Position numbers and translations under genes: made by a program
In this document: piece by piece, positions 62,234-64,000 of the stretch
Numbering within the stretch: the first letter of the stretch is position 1
Layout of the letters: each line of letters starts with the position of its first letter
From: Bacteroidales bacterium
Lineage (GTDB): Bacteria > Bacteroidota > Bacteroidia > Bacteroidales > ML635J-15
Assembly: GCA_003249955.1 (NCBI GenBank)
Contig: QKHS01000015.1
Location: 62,001-126,000, forward strand
DNA: 64,000 bases
Reading direction: 5' to 3'
The notes under the pieces: model-generated
What the model saw: only the letters and a program-made list of their open reading frames with translations
The model's database searches: none
What the model was told of the DNA's origin: nothing

Positions 62234-63685
62234 ATGAGCGACAATATTAAACATAAAACTCTTTTTGCTCTTAAATGGGTAACTATTTTACAGGCAGTAA
62301 CAACTTTGGGACAGTTACTCATAAGATTTATTCTTGCAAATATCCTGTTCCCTGATGAAATCGGCCTTATTGCAATAGTGACGGTTATTACCGAATTGCT
62401 TGTAATGGCTGCCGATATGGGATTTAACGCCTCGGTAATACAACGAAAAACACTTGAAAGTACTCATATAAGCACTGCATTCTTTTTGAATATGGCGTTT
62501 GCGGCAGTGTTAACCACCCTGGTATTTTTCACGTCAGGGCCGGTAAGTGCTTTCTACGCTGATGTAAGACTGGAAGAGTTGCTGAAAATAATTTCGGTAA
62601 TAATTCTTATAAGGGCATCGGTATCTGTACAAATAGGCCTGCTTGACAGAGAACTAAATTTCAAAAAAATTGTAATAATTTCGTTAGTCGCTCTGGTAAT
62701 TAGTTCTGTAGTAAAAATAATACTTGCAAAAAACGGGTATGGAGCAAAAAGTATTGCTCTGGGAGATATTCTAAATCAAATTATTATTGCCGGATTCCTT
62801 TGGGTAACAACAAGCTGGAAACCAAAAATCAAAGAAATATCGATGAAATCTTTCCGCGAGCTGTTTTCGTTTGGCGGAAATGTAATGCTGGTTAACACTA
62901 TAAATCATTTAAGCAGCAAGGCCGACCTGATGTTTATCGGAAAACTTGTAAGCACGTTCGCTACCGGTCTGTTTTCTGTAGCAGCACTGGTTTCGGATAT
63001 GCTTGTGTCGATAATAAACAGCATTGTGCAGAGAGTGCTTTTCCCAAGTTTTTCAAGATTGCAGGATGATCCTGAAAGAATTCAGGTTGGTTATCTTCAG
63101 GCAACAAAATTTATCAGTTTAATCGGGATTCCGATTTGTGTAGGAATATTTTTCCTTGCAAACGAAATCGTTACTTTATTCTTACAGGAATCATATAAGC
63201 CGGCAATTATTTTAATTCAGATACTTTCATTCAGGGCAGTATTCAACTCAATGGGAGGTGTATTGTGGGGACAGGTTTTAAAAGCAAAAGGCAGATCAAG
63301 ACTTGTGTTGTTGCTTACAGTTGTTAAACTTGTTGCACTGTTTGTCTTTATAATGATAGGAGCTCAATTCGGCTTGATTGGAATTGCAATTTCCACAGTA
63401 GCATACGGAGGAGTTTTCCGGTTTGTATATCAGCATGTGATAAACAAAGTTATAGATATAAGCATGTTGAAATACATACAATGTTTAATGCCGGCATTGG
63501 TATCTGCCCTGATTATGGCCGGAGCCTTAGCTGCTCTCAGATACGGATTAAAATTCACAAATATACAAGGATACACAACAGTCGGTTTGGTTGTTGTTAC
63601 AGGAATTATAAGCTATTCGGCAGCATTTATAACTTTATTCAGCAAAGACTTCAAAGTAATGAAGTCTCTGATTTTTAAAAAATAA
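62234..63685 (+). CDS. Wzx-type lipid-linked oligosaccharide flippase
   Basis: A 483-residue membrane protein of the MATE/MVF superfamily, polysaccharide synthesis branch (PST/Wzx), with about 14 helices. Motifs include LRFILANILFPDEIGLIAIV-like starts and FSFGGNVMLVNTINHLSSKADLMFIGK in the middle. It should move an undecaprenyl-linked oligosaccharide across the inner membrane for the ligase/polymerase nearby. It starts 6 bases after the ATP-grasp gene. Confidence 0.9.
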   Translation: MSDNIKHKTLFALKWVTILQAVTTLGQLLIRFILANILFPDEIGLIAIVTVITELLVMAADMGFNASVIQRKTLESTHISTAFFLNMAFAAVLTTLVFFTSGPVSAFYADVRLEELLKIISVIILIRASVSVQIGLLDRELNFKKIVIISLVALVISSVVKIILAKNGYGAKSIALGDILNQIIIAGFLWVTTSWKPKIKEISMKSFRELFSFGGNVMLVNTINHLSSKADLMFIGKLVSTFATGLFSVAALVSDMLVSIINSIVQRVLFPSFSRLQDDPERIQVGYLQATKFISLIGIPICVGIFFLANEIVTLFLQESYKPAIILIQILSFRAVFNSMGGVLWGQVLKAKGRSRLVLLLTVVKLVALFVFIMIGAQFGLIGIAISTVAYGGVFRFVYQHVINKVIDISMLKYIQCLMPALVSALIMAGALAALRYGLKFTNIQGYTTVGLVVVTGIISYSAAFITLFSKDFKVMKSLIFKK

Positions 63686-63721
63686 ATTTACAAGCTCAAC
63701 TTTGAGAATTAATTTATAAAA

Positions 63722-64000
63722 ATGAAACTATTATTTCAAATAATTATTATCACCGGACTCTGCACTTTGTTTTTGTCCGGGAATGCCCAGAATAATATTT
63801 CAACGGATACAATAAAGTCTGATTTAAAGTTTTTGAGCAATCCCGCTCTTAACGGAAGGCTTCCCGGGACACAAGGATTTGATATTGCTACGGAATACTG
63901 CAGAAATATTTTCAATAATTATAATCTGAAATCATTTGAAGGACTTGATAATTACACTCAATATCTTCCTCTCGAAAAAAACAGGATTATCGGGCCTTGC
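63722..64000 (+). CDS. M28-type peptidase, 5' part (runs off the window)
   Basis: The first 93 codons of an open frame that continues past 64000. A signal peptide (cleavage near GNAQ) is followed by IKSDLKFLSNPALNGRLPGTQGFDIATEY, which matches the N-terminal part of exported M28 zinc aminopeptidases (LASDxLxGRxPGTxG pattern). The catalytic zinc residues lie outside the window, so the family call rests on this motif only. It begins 36 bases after the flippase gene. Confidence 0.7.
   Translation, partial: MKLLFQIIIITGLCTLFLSGNAQNNISTDTIKSDLKFLSNPALNGRLPGTQGFDIATEYCRNIFNNYNLKSFEGLDNYTQYLPLEKNRIIGPC

Noticed and set aside
1-64000. CRISPR array, prophage, integrase or insertion sequence
   Set aside because: No regularly spaced repeats, transposase, integrase or phage structural genes are visible.

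Overview
The window is an AT-rich chromosomal segment of a bacterium of the phylum Bacteroidota, most likely from the Bacteroidales/Marinilabiliales side. The evidence is: secreted proteins with type IX secretion C-terminal sorting domains; TonB-dependent receptors with an N-terminal carboxypeptidase-regulatory-like domain; a DUF2027/Smr protein; an RRM RNA-binding protein; DUF4625 lipoproteins; and the Bacteroidota -7 promoter box TAnnTTTG in front of at least two dozen genes. No phage, insertion sequence, CRISPR array or rRNA operon is visible.

Layout. 1-5 kb: an OmpH-like protein, a family-2 glycosyltransferase and uvrA. 5-12 kb: a NagZ-like GH3/serine-hydrolase fusion with a small outer-membrane partner, a multi-PAS histidine kinase and a lipoprotein. 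12-19.4 kb: housekeeping genes (pepD, a DcaP-like porin, a methyltransferase, fusA, an S1-domain protein) and an RRM protein with a structured leader. 19.4-22.7 kb: a minus-strand block with two secreted proteins and an MFS transporter. 22.9-30.8 kb: two large type IX-secreted proteins, a 44-residue lipoprotein missed by length filters, and gapA. 30.8-37.8 kb: an orphan MacB-like permease, a TonB receptor with a secreted partner, and a zinc-ribbon/MORN-repeat membrane protein. 37.8-45 kb: tRNA-Thr(CGU), Smr protein, queA, slyD, ung, an ECF sigma factor and several small unknowns.

45-50 kb is a probable metal (zinc) uptake locus: a Fur/Zur-type repressor with a near-palindromic operator lying on its own promoter, a small His/Cys-rich secreted protein, a ZnuD-like TonB receptor and two DUF4625 lipoproteins. 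50-54.4 kb holds an M23 peptidase and the unit coiled-coil protein-zapA-[6S-like RNA]-rny. 54.4-63.7 kb is a surface-glycan region: UDP-HexNAc 4-epimerase, O-antigen ligase/polymerase-like protein, polysaccharide deacetylase and Wzx-type flippase.

Within that glycan region, three same-strand genes stand out (58107-62227): a cobalamin-binding enzyme with a large unassigned catalytic domain, an opine-dehydrogenase-family enzyme and an ATP-grasp carboxylate-amine ligase. I infer, without proof, that they make an unusual amino acid or opine and attach it to the glycan or to another acceptor. This is the best candidate for an undescribed system here. An M28-type peptidase gene runs off the right edge.
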